Notes: generated by a model from the letters alone, not told the origin. A stretch of 64,000 nt of DNA from Pusillimonas sp. MFBS29 (GCF_020687695.1 NZ_JAJEWL010000001.1:248001-312000), one strand, 5' to 3'; positions 53,652 to 62,811 are shown, counted from the stretch's first letter. Made by a program: numbers and translations.

Positions 53652-54014
53652 ATGAAAAAATTGATACTCGCCTTGGCAGGCTCCGCCGTTCTGACTATGG
53701 CTTCGGGCGTAAATGCCGCCGATCTGGAAGCAGGCAAAGCCGCATTTGAAAAATTCACCTGTGTGACTTGTCACGGCGCTGACGGCAAAACTTCCACATT
53801 GCCTTCCTACCCGATCCTGGCTGGTCAGCACCAAGACTACCTGGAGCACGCACTCAAGTCTTACAAGCGTGGCGCTGCCGGTGCTCCCGACACCGCCAAC
53901 ATTCGCAAGAATGCCATTATGGGTGCCATGGTGGCTCAATTGTCGCCAACCGACATCAAGAATATTTCGGCATGGCTTTCCAGCCTGCCGTCACCGCTGG
54001 CTGTGCGCAAGTAA
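53652..54014 (+). CDS. Small exported cytochrome c, copy 2
   Basis: A 120-residue class I cytochrome c. Signal peptide (ILALAGSAVLTMASGVNAADLE), heme motif CVTCH at residues 37-41, then PSYPILAGQHQDYLEHALKSYKRG, the axial Met candidate in NAIMGAMVAQL and IKNISAWLSSL. Together with copy 1 it resembles a split two-domain cytochrome c4. Same operon as copy 1. Confidence 0.9.
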   Translation: MKKLILALAGSAVLTMASGVNAADLEAGKAAFEKFTCVTCHGADGKTSTLPSYPILAGQHQDYLEHALKSYKRGAAGAPDTANIRKNAIMGAMVAQLSPTDIKNISAWLSSLPSPLAVRK

Positions 54015-54028
54015 TACTTGGCTGCGGT

Positions 54029-54065
54029 AAAAAAATCCCTGTGCATCGTGCCAGGGATTTTTTTA
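54029..54065. terminator. Terminator between cytochrome genes and DUF1841
   Basis: AAATCCCTG / CAGGGATTT stem with A- and T-runs on both sides (54033-54041 and 54052-54060). Confidence 0.85.
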
Positions 54066-54491
54066 TGCGCGAGTTGCGTGCCTGCGGATCAGTTCCAGAT
54101 ATTTGTCGGTATCCAGGGGGGTGCCCAGGCGCTGGGATTCCCACACCGTTTCACCCAGCGCTTCCATAATCACGTGAGCGGCTTCATGCGCATCGCGCGT
54201 AGCCAGCAGGCCCTGAAATGCGGCCTTGATGCCCGGCGGCTGGTCTATCGACAGCTGTTCATTGATGGCCAGGTGCATCGACAAGTGCAAAAACGGATTG
54301 GTTTTGCCCTGCTCGACGGAAAAGTCGGCCTCTGCGGCATCCGGCCGCTCCAGATCAGCATGATACTCGGGATGTAATTCCATCAGGTCGACCGCCATGG
54401 TCTCAAGCGGCGTCAGAACCTTGGCGGTCTTGTGCTTGAGCCAGGCTTCGGTAAAGAAGGCACGAACCTGTTCCCGCGAGGGGTTAAACAT
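54063..54491 (-). CDS. DUF1841-family protein
   Basis: A 142-residue protein with the DUF1841 pattern MFNPSREQVRAFFTEAWLKHKT, LTPLETMAVDLMELHPEYHADL, NPFLHLSMHLAINEQLSIDQPPGIKAAFQGL and HVIMEALGETVWESQR. The histidines in LHLSMH and AHEAAHVIMEAL suggest a metal site but no function is known. Convergent with the cytochrome genes. Confidence 0.82.
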   Translation of the reverse strand: MFNPSREQVRAFFTEAWLKHKTAKVLTPLETMAVDLMELHPEYHADLERPDAAEADFSVEQGKTNPFLHLSMHLAINEQLSIDQPPGIKAAFQGLLATRDAHEAAHVIMEALGETVWESQRLGTPLDTDKYLELIRRHATRA

Positions 54492-54723
54492 AAAGCTTCC
54501 TGTAATAACAATCGCTGCGGCAATACGATGGCGTCGCGCTTGCCGCTAAAATACCCATTTTACCTGCTGCCATGCCTGGTTTCAGGCCGGAAAAGTGTGG
54601 CTGCCGTATCGGTGTCGTCAAATTTAGGATAAACTACTCTTATATAAGACTGAGCGTTTCTGCGCTGAGCGTTTATTCCCATTCGACAGATTTCTACTCC
54701 TTACGGAGCAAACTGGAGCATTC

Positions 54724-55979
<1,256 letters not shown>

Positions 55980-55980
<1 letters not shown>

Positions 55981-56015
55981 AATCACATTTCATTTATTAA
56001 TGAAATGTGATTTTT
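55980..56015 (+). terminator. Terminator downstream of icd (within element)
   Basis: Perfect 14-bp stem AAATCACATTTCAT / ATGAAATGTGATTT (55980-55993 and 56000-56013), loop TTATTA, ending in a T-run. Confidence 0.85.
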
Positions 56016-56052
56016 AGGCCTCGGCTGAATTAGTCAGCCATGGTTTCTCAAA

Positions 56053-56086
56053 CCCCGCTCCCAGAAGTTTGGCAGCGGGGTTTTTT
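56053..56086 (+). terminator. Second terminator near the left end
   Basis: CCCCGCT (56053-56059) pairs with AGCGGGG (56074-56080), followed by T6. A similar CCCCGCT...AGCGGGGTTTTTT hairpin lies outside the right end at 61829. Confidence 0.85.
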
Positions 56087-56118
56087 GATGACGGCTTTGG
56101 ATGAGGCTTGCATCTGGC

Positions 56119-56430
56119 TTACATGACATCCAGATTTTCGTGAATCCGCTGGATCAGGTCTGGAAAGGTCAGTTGTTCCTGGTAGTACAGACTGGATGTT
56201 CTCTGAAACTCCAGCGTGAAGCGTTGCAGCAAATCAGCATCAGTGAAGAGAAAAGCAGGGTTCTTGGCGATCATCTGTTCGTCATCGGTGCGAAAGCGCT
56301 GGGGGCCCTATAGGCAGGTTGCCGCATGAAGCTCTGAACCTCGTCCAGTACCAGCTTCCTGATGTCGCTTGACAGGGGTTGCCGCGGAGCCCTTGAGCGG
56401 CGGGCTGGAAGAGTAGGGCGCCGTCACCAT
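56119..56430 (-). pseudogene. Frameshifted small gene of unknown family
   Basis: On the minus strand an ATG at 56430 and a TAA at 56119-56121 are in the same frame, but that frame hits a TAG about two-thirds along. The middle part reads well in another frame (LSSDIRKLVLDEVQSFMRQ), and the last part reads well in the first frame (RFRTDDEQMIAKNPAFLF, then SSLYYQEQLTFPDL to the end). Two compensating indels, the second in a C5 run near 56301-56305, explain this. The rebuilt protein would be about 100 residues. I do not recognise it. Confidence 0.5.
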
Positions 56431-56610
56431 ATTGATTGCTGATGCATGAAATTCCATTGATATTTCATGAGTTTTATCATCCGGATCGGGGTTTTTGCTA
56501 TGGTTTTGGTTATCTCAAGTGCGGCGGCCAAGCATTTTCCAATGGCACAGGCCCCCGACTTGCCTGTGTGGTTAAAGCCAGAGGCCTGCTCAACGCATGT
56601 TCATGCGTCC

Positions 56611-57105
56611 TTAGTGAGAAACATCAAAACTTTCCCAGTTCGGATGATTGAAATATGAACCGTAACTGTTCAGCGCCTGGGCCATCTTGATCAGCCCGTC
56701 TACCGGTTGCTCGCCCGACACCTTGCCCTCAATCACGTTAACGCCTTGACTGATATTGCCAAGCAGAATGTGAAGCTGAGCGTCGGCTTCAGGTTCCAGC
56801 TTGCAGTTTTCGACGATATAGGTGAATTGGGTCATAATTTCCCCGGACATTTTTTTATAGTCATCTGATTTCAATGCATTTGCGTGGGCACCGTCCAGAC
56901 CTGCGGAAACGATCTGATGCAGCGCGCCCATGCCTTGGCGTAACGGTGCATCGGTCTCCCATTTCTGCCCCTGGTTCAGCTCCATAGTGCCATGGAGCTC
57001 ATGGCCATGGCTATACGCAGATTCTGCAGCGATGGCCGTACCAGTCATAGTGGTCAGAGGAAGGGCCAACAGAGCGGCAAAAACTAGGTGTGCAGGTAAT
57101 TTCAT
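56611..57105 (-). CDS. Secreted histidine-containing protein of the metal island (DnrO-like?)
   Basis: A 164-residue protein with a clean signal peptide (LVFAALLALPLTTMTGTAIAAE) followed by AYSHGHELHGTMELNQGQKWETDAPLRQGMGALHQIVSAG, then a helical domain with TQFTYIVENCKLEPEADAQLHILLGNI and SYGSYFNHPNWESF. Similar proteins are common next to metal-resistance or nitrosative-stress genes and some are named DnrO; I am not sure of that name. The His-rich segment may bind metal. A Crp/Fnr-type box and TAGCAT lie upstream, divergent from the ATPase operon. Confidence 0.6.
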   Translation of the reverse strand: MKLPAHLVFAALLALPLTTMTGTAIAAESAYSHGHELHGTMELNQGQKWETDAPLRQGMGALHQIVSAGLDGAHANALKSDDYKKMSGEIMTQFTYIVENCKLEPEADAQLHILLGNISQGVNVIEGKVSGEQPVDGLIKMAQALNSYGSYFNHPNWESFDVSH

Positions 57106-57207
57106 GATTAACTCCAGATTGAATTAAAGGATGTGTTCGTTCATGTGTGTTGCAACAACGCATTCGATCAACAGTAATCATGCTACTAAGCCTCGAGAAG
57201 AAAGAAA

Positions 57208-57221
57208 TTGACGGTCGTCAC
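57208..57221 (-). promoter_or_regulatory. Crp/Fnr-type box of the secreted-protein gene
   Basis: TTGACGGTCGTCAC on the plus strand (GTGACGACCGTCAA on the minus strand). Its centre is exactly 41.5 bp upstream of a start that would follow TAGCAT (minus strand, 57180-57185) at the usual distance. Confidence 0.5.
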
Positions 57222-57332
57222 TTTTTAACTAAAAGAAAGTTTTTATACGCCGGCCTCGCGATATGGATTCATATAACGCTGTCATAAATGAAATAGGCCT
57301 GTATCACCATCGGTTGCTTTCAATTCTGAAAC

Positions 57333-57346
57333 TTGTCACCCGTCAA
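57333..57346 (+). promoter_or_regulatory. Crp/Fnr-type box of the HMA/ATPase operon
   Basis: TTGTCACCCGTCAA, centre exactly -41.5 from a start that would follow TAGGAT at 57369-57374. It shares the half-site CCGTCAA, in the same relative orientation, with the box at 57208. These boxes are the only recognisable content of the 57106-57406 gap. Confidence 0.5.
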
Positions 57347-57406
57347 TACTTGAAGTGTCTTGCTCGCTTAGGATGAAGTCATCAACTCATCAACCAGGAG
57401 CAAAAA

Positions 57407-57628
57407 ATGAAAAAAGTCGTTTTCAACATGGAACCCTTCACCTGTCCTTCCTGTGTGAAGAAGATCGAGAATACGGTCGGAAAAGTCAATGGCGTAAGCG
57501 AGGTCAAGGTGATGTTCAACTCGGGGCGCGTACGGGCGGAATTCGATGAATCCAGGACGGATGCCGACACCTTAGAGAGCATGATCGTACGGCTCGGCTA
57601 TCCGGTGTTGTCGAAGAAGGTCTTGTAA
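57407..57628 (+). CDS. Heavy-metal-associated (HMA) domain metallochaperone
   Basis: A 73-residue single HMA domain with the metal motif CPSC at residues 13-16 (MEPFTCPSCVKKIENTVGKVNGVSEVKV) and the closing GYPVLSKK. The two-cysteine loop binds Cu+, Zn2+ or Cd2+. The ATPase downstream lacks its own N-terminal HMA domain, so this small protein probably supplies it. AGGAG precedes the start. Confidence 0.88.
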   Translation: MKKVVFNMEPFTCPSCVKKIENTVGKVNGVSEVKVMFNSGRVRAEFDESRTDADTLESMIVRLGYPVLSKKVL

Positions 57629-57700
57629 GCACGTTCGGATATGGGCCGTCATTGGCGACCCATATCCGGTCACCTTAACTTGGGTGCATTGGAGCATGAC

Positions 57701-59605
57701 ATGAATAAGCTTAAAAATTCCCATATTGCTGGCGTCACCGGCCTGATGCTGCTGATTGCTTTTGGTCTGCATTGGGCCGGGCTTGCGCAATGGAAGGACT
57801 ATGTCCTGATCGCGTCCTCGCTGTTCGCGGGTTACTTTATTGCCATCAAGGCCTTCAAGGCACTGCGCATGAAGGCCTTCAGCATTGAGTTGCTAGTCAC
57901 CATCGCCGTCATCGGCGCCTTGATCATCGGCGAGTATGTCGAATCGGCAGTAGTGACTTTTCTATTTATCTTCGGTGCCTACCTGGAATCACGCACGCTG
58001 GAGAAAACGCGCTCATCCCTGCGTAACCTCATCGATCAGACGCCGACCGAAGCCACGGTGATTCGTCCGGAAGGCCATGTCAAAGTTCCTGTCGAAGAAG
58101 TGATCAAAGGCGATAGGGTACTGATTCGCTCTGGCGAGAAGGTTGCCGTGGACGGCGCCATCGTTTCGGGCCGGGCGTTGATTGTCGAGGCGGCCATTAC
58201 AGGTGAATCCGTCCCGGTCAGCAAGTCGATGGGCGACCGCGTGTTCAGCGGCACCATCATCGACAACGGCTACATCGAAGTCACCGCCGACCGTGTGGGC
58301 AATGACACCACTTTTGCCAAGATCATCGAGATGGTGGAAGAGGCTCAGGAATCCAAGACCACCACGCAAAAGTTCCTTGATCGTTTCGCCAATATCTACA
58401 CACCGACCATCGTTGTGCTTTCCATTCTGGTGTACGTATTCTCGCGCAACGTGGAACTGGCACTTACTTTCCTGGTCATCGCCTGTCCTGGCGCGTTGGT
58501 CATATCGGCACCCGTTTCCATGGTGGCGGGCATAGGCAATGGAGCGCGTAACGGTGTATTGGTCAAGGGCGGCGAAATCATGGAGAAGCTCTCCAAGGTC
58601 GACCTCGTTATTTTCGACAAAACCGGCACCCTGACCAAGGGCAAGCCCGAAGTCACCGAAGTGAAAAGCTGGGGCATGGAAGAAAATACGCTGCTGCGCC
58701 TGGTGGCTGAGGCCGAGAGGCTTTCCGAACACCATCTGGGACAGACTATCGTGGCTGAAGCCAGAAAGCGTGAACTGGCCCTGAGCGAAGAACCACAAGA
58801 TGTCGCCATCATCAAGGGTGGCGGCATGGTCGCCACTGTCGCGGGGCGGCATCTGGCTATTGGCAATCGCAAGCTCATGGCAGACCAGGGAGTATCTATT
58901 GCCGAGCAAGTCGATGCCTATGCCATCCAACGCGAGAAAGCAGGCAATACCGCCGTGCTGATCGCGGTAGACAAGCAACTGGCTGGCGTGATTTCGATTG
59001 CCGATCAGATCAAGCCGGAGGCCAAGAGCGCCATCCAGCAACTACGCCATGCGGGTGTGAAGCAGGCGATCATGCTGACGGGCGACAACCGCCATACGGC
59101 GCAATTGGTGGGTGATGAGCTGGGCCTGGATGCCGTGCACGCCGAACTGCTGCCGCAGGACAAAGTGAAGTGGGTCAACGAACTGAGAAGCCAAGGCTAT
59201 CGCGTGGCCATGGTAGGAGACGGCATCAACGACGCGCCTGCACTCGCGACCGCTGATGTCGGTCTGGCCATGGGGGTCGGCGGTACCGATATTTCGATGG
59301 AAGCGGCCGATATCGTTCTGATGTCAGACCGGCTGGATCAGTTCGCACATGCCTATTCTCTTTCCAAGGCCACTGTGCGCAACATGCAGCAAAACACGAT
59401 ACTGGCCGTGGGCACTGTGATTCTGTTGCTCGCCGGCGTGCTGCTGGGCAAAATATTCCTGGCTTCGGGCATGCTCGTCCATGAACTGAGCGTACTGCTG
59501 GTGACGCTCAATGCCGTTAGACTCATACGTTACCGGGCACGTGGGAAATACGGAAACGAAACCCGCAGGCCCACAAGCCACAGCACGAGCAGCCAAACCG
59601 CCTGA
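57701..59605 (+). CDS. P1B-type heavy-metal ATPase, CPG variant without N-terminal HMA
   Basis: A 634-residue efflux ATPase. It has eight predicted membrane helices, the actuator TGESVPVSK, the ion-pathway CPG motif (CPGALVIS, about residue 262) in place of CPC, CPH or SPC, the phosphorylation site DKTGTLTKG (about 305), and GDGINDAPALA. The nucleotide-domain HP dipeptide is replaced by HH (SEHHLGQTI, about 342). GGAG is seven bases upstream of the ATG at 57701. Cation specificity cannot be deduced: CPG types are outside the well-defined groups. The frame continues upstream to 57641 without support. Confidence 0.87.
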   Translation: MNKLKNSHIAGVTGLMLLIAFGLHWAGLAQWKDYVLIASSLFAGYFIAIKAFKALRMKAFSIELLVTIAVIGALIIGEYVESAVVTFLFIFGAYLESRTLEKTRSSLRNLIDQTPTEATVIRPEGHVKVPVEEVIKGDRVLIRSGEKVAVDGAIVSGRALIVEAAITGESVPVSKSMGDRVFSGTIIDNGYIEVTADRVGNDTTFAKIIEMVEEAQESKTTTQKFLDRFANIYTPTIVVLSILVYVFSRNVELALTFLVIACPGALVISAPVSMVAGIGNGARNGVLVKGGEIMEKLSKVDLVIFDKTGTLTKGKPEVTEVKSWGMEENTLLRLVAEAERLSEHHLGQTIVAEARKRELALSEEPQDVAIIKGGGMVATVAGRHLAIGNRKLMADQGVSIAEQVDAYAIQREKAGNTAVLIAVDKQLAGVISIADQIKPEAKSAIQQLRHAGVKQAIMLTGDNRHTAQLVGDELGLDAVHAELLPQDKVKWVNELRSQGYRVAMVGDGINDAPALATADVGLAMGVGGTDISMEAADIVLMSDRLDQFAHAYSLSKATVRNMQQNTILAVGTVILLLAGVLLGKIFLASGMLVHELSVLLVTLNAVRLIRYRARGKYGNETRRPTSHSTSSQTA

Positions 59606-59635
59606 AATTCAGCAAGACTGAACTGAAGTGAAACG

Positions 59636-59666
59636 AGACACTCCGGCCTATCGGGCCGGAGTGTCA
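59636..59666 (+). terminator. Hairpin after the ATPase gene
   Basis: ACACTCCGGCC / GGCCGGAGTGT (59638-59664) with loop TATCG and no T-run; possibly an mRNA end stabiliser rather than a terminator. Confidence 0.45.
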
Positions 59667-59698
59667 GTTACAGCCCAATTGTCCAAGTGAGCACTAGC

Positions 59699-60409
59699 AT
59701 GAACCTTACGCCCCGTTCTTCAACGTCTGACGCAAGCTGCGAACACATACCCGCGCTATGCGTGTCGCGTGTACCGATCTTCAACCATTTACCTTCCGAG
59801 GTGCTGGCTGTTGTTGCCGGTAAAGCAGCCATGCGTACCTATGAGCGCGGGCAGTTCATACATCGCGCCGGCGATCCATCCGATAAACTCTTTATCGTCC
59901 ACAAAGGAAAGATTAAGGTGTATCGGCTTTCCGACACAGGTAAAGAGCAGCTTGTACGCATCCTGACTTCGGGCGATTTTGCCGGAGAGATGGCCTTGTT
60001 TTCATCCGCCGACCACGACGCTTACGCCGAAACCATGCAGTCATCAGAGGTCTGTACCATCTATCGGGCGGACTTGCGCGAGCTTTTGCTGCAATACCCT
60101 GACATCAGCCTGCACGTGCTGGCCGAACTGTCACGACGCCTGGCTACCAGCGAGAAGCAAACCGCAGCGATCGCCACGGCATCCATCAACGCCCGTCTTG
60201 CACAGTATTTGGCCGACCTGGCGGAACAAGAAAGCGCCGTCAACTTCAGCCTGCCCATGAGCCGCAGGCATCTTGCCTCGTTTCTGGGCACCACCCCAGA
60301 AACCGTCAGCCGCCGGCTTGGTGAATTTGAAGAGGCAGGATGGATTTTGCAGACCGGGCAGCGCAAGATCACCATCCTTGATCTTGATGCGCTCTTGCTT
60401 GTTGAATAA
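59699..60409 (+). CDS. Crp/Fnr-family transcriptional regulator
   Basis: A 236-residue regulator: cyclic-nucleotide-binding fold (FIHRAGDPSDKLFIVHKGKIKVYRLSDTGKEQLVRILTSGDFAGEMALF), dimer helix, and a winged helix whose recognition segment MSRRHLASFLGTTPETVSRRLGEFEE has the FNR-type E..SR residues. Two N-terminal cysteines (SCEHIPALC) may sense redox or metal; FNR itself has four ligands with a different spacing. ATG at 59699 is favoured over GTG at 59687. Likely regulator of the boxes at 57208 and 57333. Confidence 0.86.
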   Translation: MNLTPRSSTSDASCEHIPALCVSRVPIFNHLPSEVLAVVAGKAAMRTYERGQFIHRAGDPSDKLFIVHKGKIKVYRLSDTGKEQLVRILTSGDFAGEMALFSSADHDAYAETMQSSEVCTIYRADLRELLLQYPDISLHVLAELSRRLATSEKQTAAIATASINARLAQYLADLAEQESAVNFSLPMSRRHLASFLGTTPETVSRRLGEFEEAGWILQTGQRKITILDLDALLLVE

Positions 60410-60429
60410 AGCATCTCGGAAGAACGACC

Positions 60430-60891
60430 ATGAAACGACTTGAATTACTCATTCCGCCACCTTTAGTCATGCTGATTATCGGGCTGATCATGTGGTTGGT
60501 TTCCGAGATCTTTCCAACATTGACCGTAGCCTGGCTTCATAGCGTTGTGGCGGCAGTCGCCATAGCCCTGCTAGGTATTGCCGTCAGCCTGACAGGCATT
60601 GCCACATTCAGGCGTGCCCGCACCACCATAGATCCAAAAAACCCGGCAGAGGCGTCATCGCTGATCAATTCAGGCATCTATCGCTACAGCCGCAACCCCA
60701 TGTATCTCGGTGTCCTGCTCGTGCTTGTTGGATGGGTGTTTTATTTAGGCAATCTCCTGTCGATACTCGGCATATTCATCTTTATTGCCTACATCACGCG
60801 CTTTCAGATCATTCCTGAAGAACGTCTGCTAGAGGAAAAATTCCAGGCGAAGTTCCTGTCTTACAAGAATAACGTTCGCAGGTGGCTATAG
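60430..60891 (+). CDS. ICMT/PEMT-family membrane methyltransferase
   Basis: A 153-residue protein with about four membrane helices and the family signature GIYRYSRNPMYLGVLLVLVGWVFYLGNLL followed by RFQIIPEERLLEEKFQAKFLSYKNNVRRWL. These are SAM-dependent methyltransferases of the isoprenylcysteine carboxyl methyltransferase superfamily; bacterial substrates are unknown. It starts 20 bp after the Crp/Fnr gene and is probably in the same transcript. Confidence 0.82.
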   Translation: MKRLELLIPPPLVMLIIGLIMWLVSEIFPTLTVAWLHSVVAAVAIALLGIAVSLTGIATFRRARTTIDPKNPAEASSLINSGIYRYSRNPMYLGVLLVLVGWVFYLGNLLSILGIFIFIAYITRFQIIPEERLLEEKFQAKFLSYKNNVRRWL

Positions 60892-60978
60892 CACTAACCG
60901 AAAAATTACAAAATCCAGTTCCAGGCGGAACCGGTCAGTTGGTATGGCTTTAGCCGCGATTGCATGAAGCTGAGCCGC

Positions 60979-61266
60979 CTATTGATGCAGGGCTTTTATG
61001 ACGGTTTTCGGTGCAGTTGCCATGACTTTCAGCAGAGAGGCTGCAGGTCCGGTAGGAGAGCGTTGGTGTTGTTCCCAGTTCTGAAGCGTACGCACACTGA
61101 CGTTGATGGCCGCAGCAAACTCACCTTGCGAGCGCTTTGTGCGTTCGTGCACGGCTTTGACATCAATGGGATTGACTGTTGTGCGGCGACCTTCGAGCTT
61201 CCCGTCACGGATAGCCTTGGCTTGTCGCAAACTTTCTTTCAGGTTTTCAAAGAGTTCCGTGTCCAT
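60979..61266 (-). CDS. XRE/HigA-type antitoxin-like repressor (orphan)
   Basis: A 95-residue protein with a helix-turn-helix (RSQGEFAAAINVSVRTLQNWEQHQRSPTGPAASLLKVM) of the NadS/HigA type. Genes like this usually follow a RelE-like toxin. A 22-codon stump of such a toxin ends one base before this start, so the antitoxin appears to have outlived its toxin. Confidence 0.8.
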   Translation of the reverse strand: MDTELFENLKESLRQAKAIRDGKLEGRRTTVNPIDVKAVHERTKRSQGEFAAAINVSVRTLQNWEQHQRSPTGPAASLLKVMATAPKTVIKALHQ

Positions 61267-61267
61267 A

Positions 61268-61336
61268 TCAGAGTTCCTTCACCAGCGACCGCAATTCCTC
61301 AATCTGTGCGGTTGTCGGATTCTCCTGCTTCGCCAT
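61268..61336 (-). pseudogene. Remnant of RelE/HigB-type toxin C-terminus
   Basis: The last 22 codons (AKQENPTTAQIEELRSLVKEL, preceded by Met) match the usual end of RelE/HigB-type toxins. In-frame stops lie a few codons upstream (TAA about seven codons before), so the catalytic part is gone. The stop is directly upstream of the antitoxin ATG, the normal toxin-antitoxin spacing. Confidence 0.55.
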
Positions 61337-61404
61337 TGGCGTACTTTAGCCAATGCCGGGTTGAGATGGGAGGAAAAGGGCTTTTCCGAGCGTAACATCA
61401 GCGC

Positions 61405-61548
61405 ATGTTGGCGTTTTGCCATCTGCAGCTACGCCGTTACGTGGTGATTGAGCTCAAACGTGGCGACTTCAAACCGGAGTATGCCTGGAAAATAAATTTT
61501 TATTGCAGCGTGGTGGATGACCGAGTCTATTGGTGTATCAGCCTTTGA
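61405..61548 (+). pseudogene. Remnant of a DUF1016/PDDEXK nuclease (YhcG-like)
   Basis: A 47-codon frame reads FCHLQLRRYVVIELKRGDF, then KPEYAWKINFYCSVVDDRV. This is the catalytic core of DUF1016 (YhcG-type PDDEXK) nucleases: ExK in VIELKRGDF and the NFY...VVDD segment. The full protein is about 350 residues; here only the core survives, followed by a stop. Confidence 0.6.
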
Positions 61549-61776
61549 GTTAACGCAAGCGTTACCGCAGACCCTAGAAAGCAGCTTGCCCAGTATCGGA
61601 GGTACCGAACGTGAACTGGAGGGTGATAAGGAATCAAGCTCAATCACCTGTGAGACAGTGAGATCTGGCACCACTGAGCCTACAGCAACAGAGTGGGGCC
61701 ATATTTGGGGCCATGATCTCAGTATCTAATTGTTATATTGTTGAAATTAAACAATTAAATCAGAGATCCCATATTT
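61549..61776. other. Right end of the element, no gene assigned
   Basis: 228 bp after the DUF1016 stump. An open plus-strand frame (61517-61729) ends WGHIWGHDLSI, a pattern sometimes seen at integrase C-termini next to an att site, but too little remains to call. The last 50 bp are AT-rich. Confidence 0.3.
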
Positions 61777-61791
61777 TGATCGACAATATGT
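61777..61791 (+). repeat. Candidate attR: second copy of the icd 3'-end repeat
   Basis: TGATCGACAATATGT, identical to 55964-55978. Immediately after it is a palindrome ATCAGTTC-T-GAACTGAT (61793-61809), probably native icd downstream sequence. Confidence 0.75.
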
Positions 61792-61828
61792 AATCAGTTC
61801 TGAACTGATACATTGAAGTTCGGAAAGG

Positions 61829-61858
61829 CCCCGCTTTCATAGGAGAGCGGGGTTTTTT
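61829..61858 (+). terminator. Terminator right of the element
   Basis: CCCCGCTTTC / GAGAGCGGGG stem followed by T6; probably the original icd terminator, left downstream by the insertion, and also lies between the element and the convergent purC. Confidence 0.8.
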
Positions 61859-61925
61859 CTGTCCGGATCGTTCCGGTGAAAACTGGACTCTGAGAAGAGG
61901 TCCACAAGACTTGTTCGGAGCGCCC

Positions 61926-62636
61926 TTAGCCAATCAGCTTTTCGTACAGCACCCCGTGATCCAGCACTTTTTGATCGCTGTCCATGACGCGCATTGCATC
62001 TGCCGAGACTTCGTCGATCACCACGACCTGGCCGTCGATGAAGCCGATTTCGATTTTCATGTCGATCAGGCTCAGACCCTTGTCGGCCAGATTTGATTCG
62101 ACGATGCGGCACACTTGGCGCGTAAGGTCTTTCGCCTGCTCCAGATGCTGCCGGGTGAGAAGACCAAGCGCAACAATGGTGTCGTCATTAATGAGAGGAT
62201 CACCGCGCTCGTCGTCTTTGATCGTGATTTCGACGAGGTAGTCGAGCGTGCTTACGGTGTCGCCAATGTAGTTCTGGTAACGACGCCGGAAGCTGCCCCA
62301 GGGCCGGGTGCGGCAGATGAATTCGAAGCCGCCCTTGCCGTTGATATCCTTGCCCAGGGGTTCGGCCCGACGGACTTCCATGCTGGCTTGGTCGAGGTCA
62401 AGACGCACCAGGTGAGTAGGGATGCCTGCCGCATGAAGACACTTGAAGAAGTGGTCGGTCATGGCGAGCGACTTGCGGCCCTTGCCTTCGACCTGACCGA
62501 TGACGGTGTTGGCACCCGGATCAATCACGCCGTTCTCGCCTGTGACATCGTCTTTGAAAACGAGGAGGATGTTGTCATTTGGCAAGGCGTACAGATCTTT
62601 GGTTTTGCCGGAATAGATTTTTTCGTTGGTCGTCAT
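61926..62636 (-). CDS. purC: SAICAR synthetase
   Basis: Purine pathway enzyme that joins aspartate to CAIR. The 236-residue product has the core IYSGKTKDLYALPNDNILLVFKDDVTGENGVIDPGANTVIGQVEGKG, IGFIDGQVVVIDEVSADAMRVMDSD and VLYEKLIG at the end. The stretch GGFEFICRTRPWGSFRRRY is characteristic of a variant subgroup. The 175-bp region upstream (62637-62811) shows no further feature. Confidence 0.92.
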   Translation of the reverse strand: MTTNEKIYSGKTKDLYALPNDNILLVFKDDVTGENGVIDPGANTVIGQVEGKGRKSLAMTDHFFKCLHAAGIPTHLVRLDLDQASMEVRRAEPLGKDINGKGGFEFICRTRPWGSFRRRYQNYIGDTVSTLDYLVEITIKDDERGDPLINDDTIVALGLLTRQHLEQAKDLTRQVCRIVESNLADKGLSLIDMKIEIGFIDGQVVVIDEVSADAMRVMDSDQKVLDHGVLYEKLIG

Positions 62637-62811
62637 CAGTTTGCTCGCTGGTAGTTCCAGGTATCGTTGGGGGCGAAGAGCGGAGCATCCTGCTGCCCTT
62701 CATTTCCGGTAGATATCAATAGAACACTAAAGCCCTTATTTTACAGCGACCCAATCCTCACAAAAACTGAAACGCCCTAAATATCCTCCCGCTCGTCCGG
62801 CTACTTTGTGT

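Noticed and set aside
56467-56658. Plus-strand 63-codon frame with a signal-peptide-like start
   Set aside because: No Shine-Dalgarno and it runs into the 3' end of the secreted-protein gene on the other strand; not enough to call.
61517-61729. 70-codon plus-strand frame ending WGHIWGHDLSI
   Set aside because: Could be a leftover integrase tail next to the att site, but no catalytic motif is present, so I do not call it an integrase.
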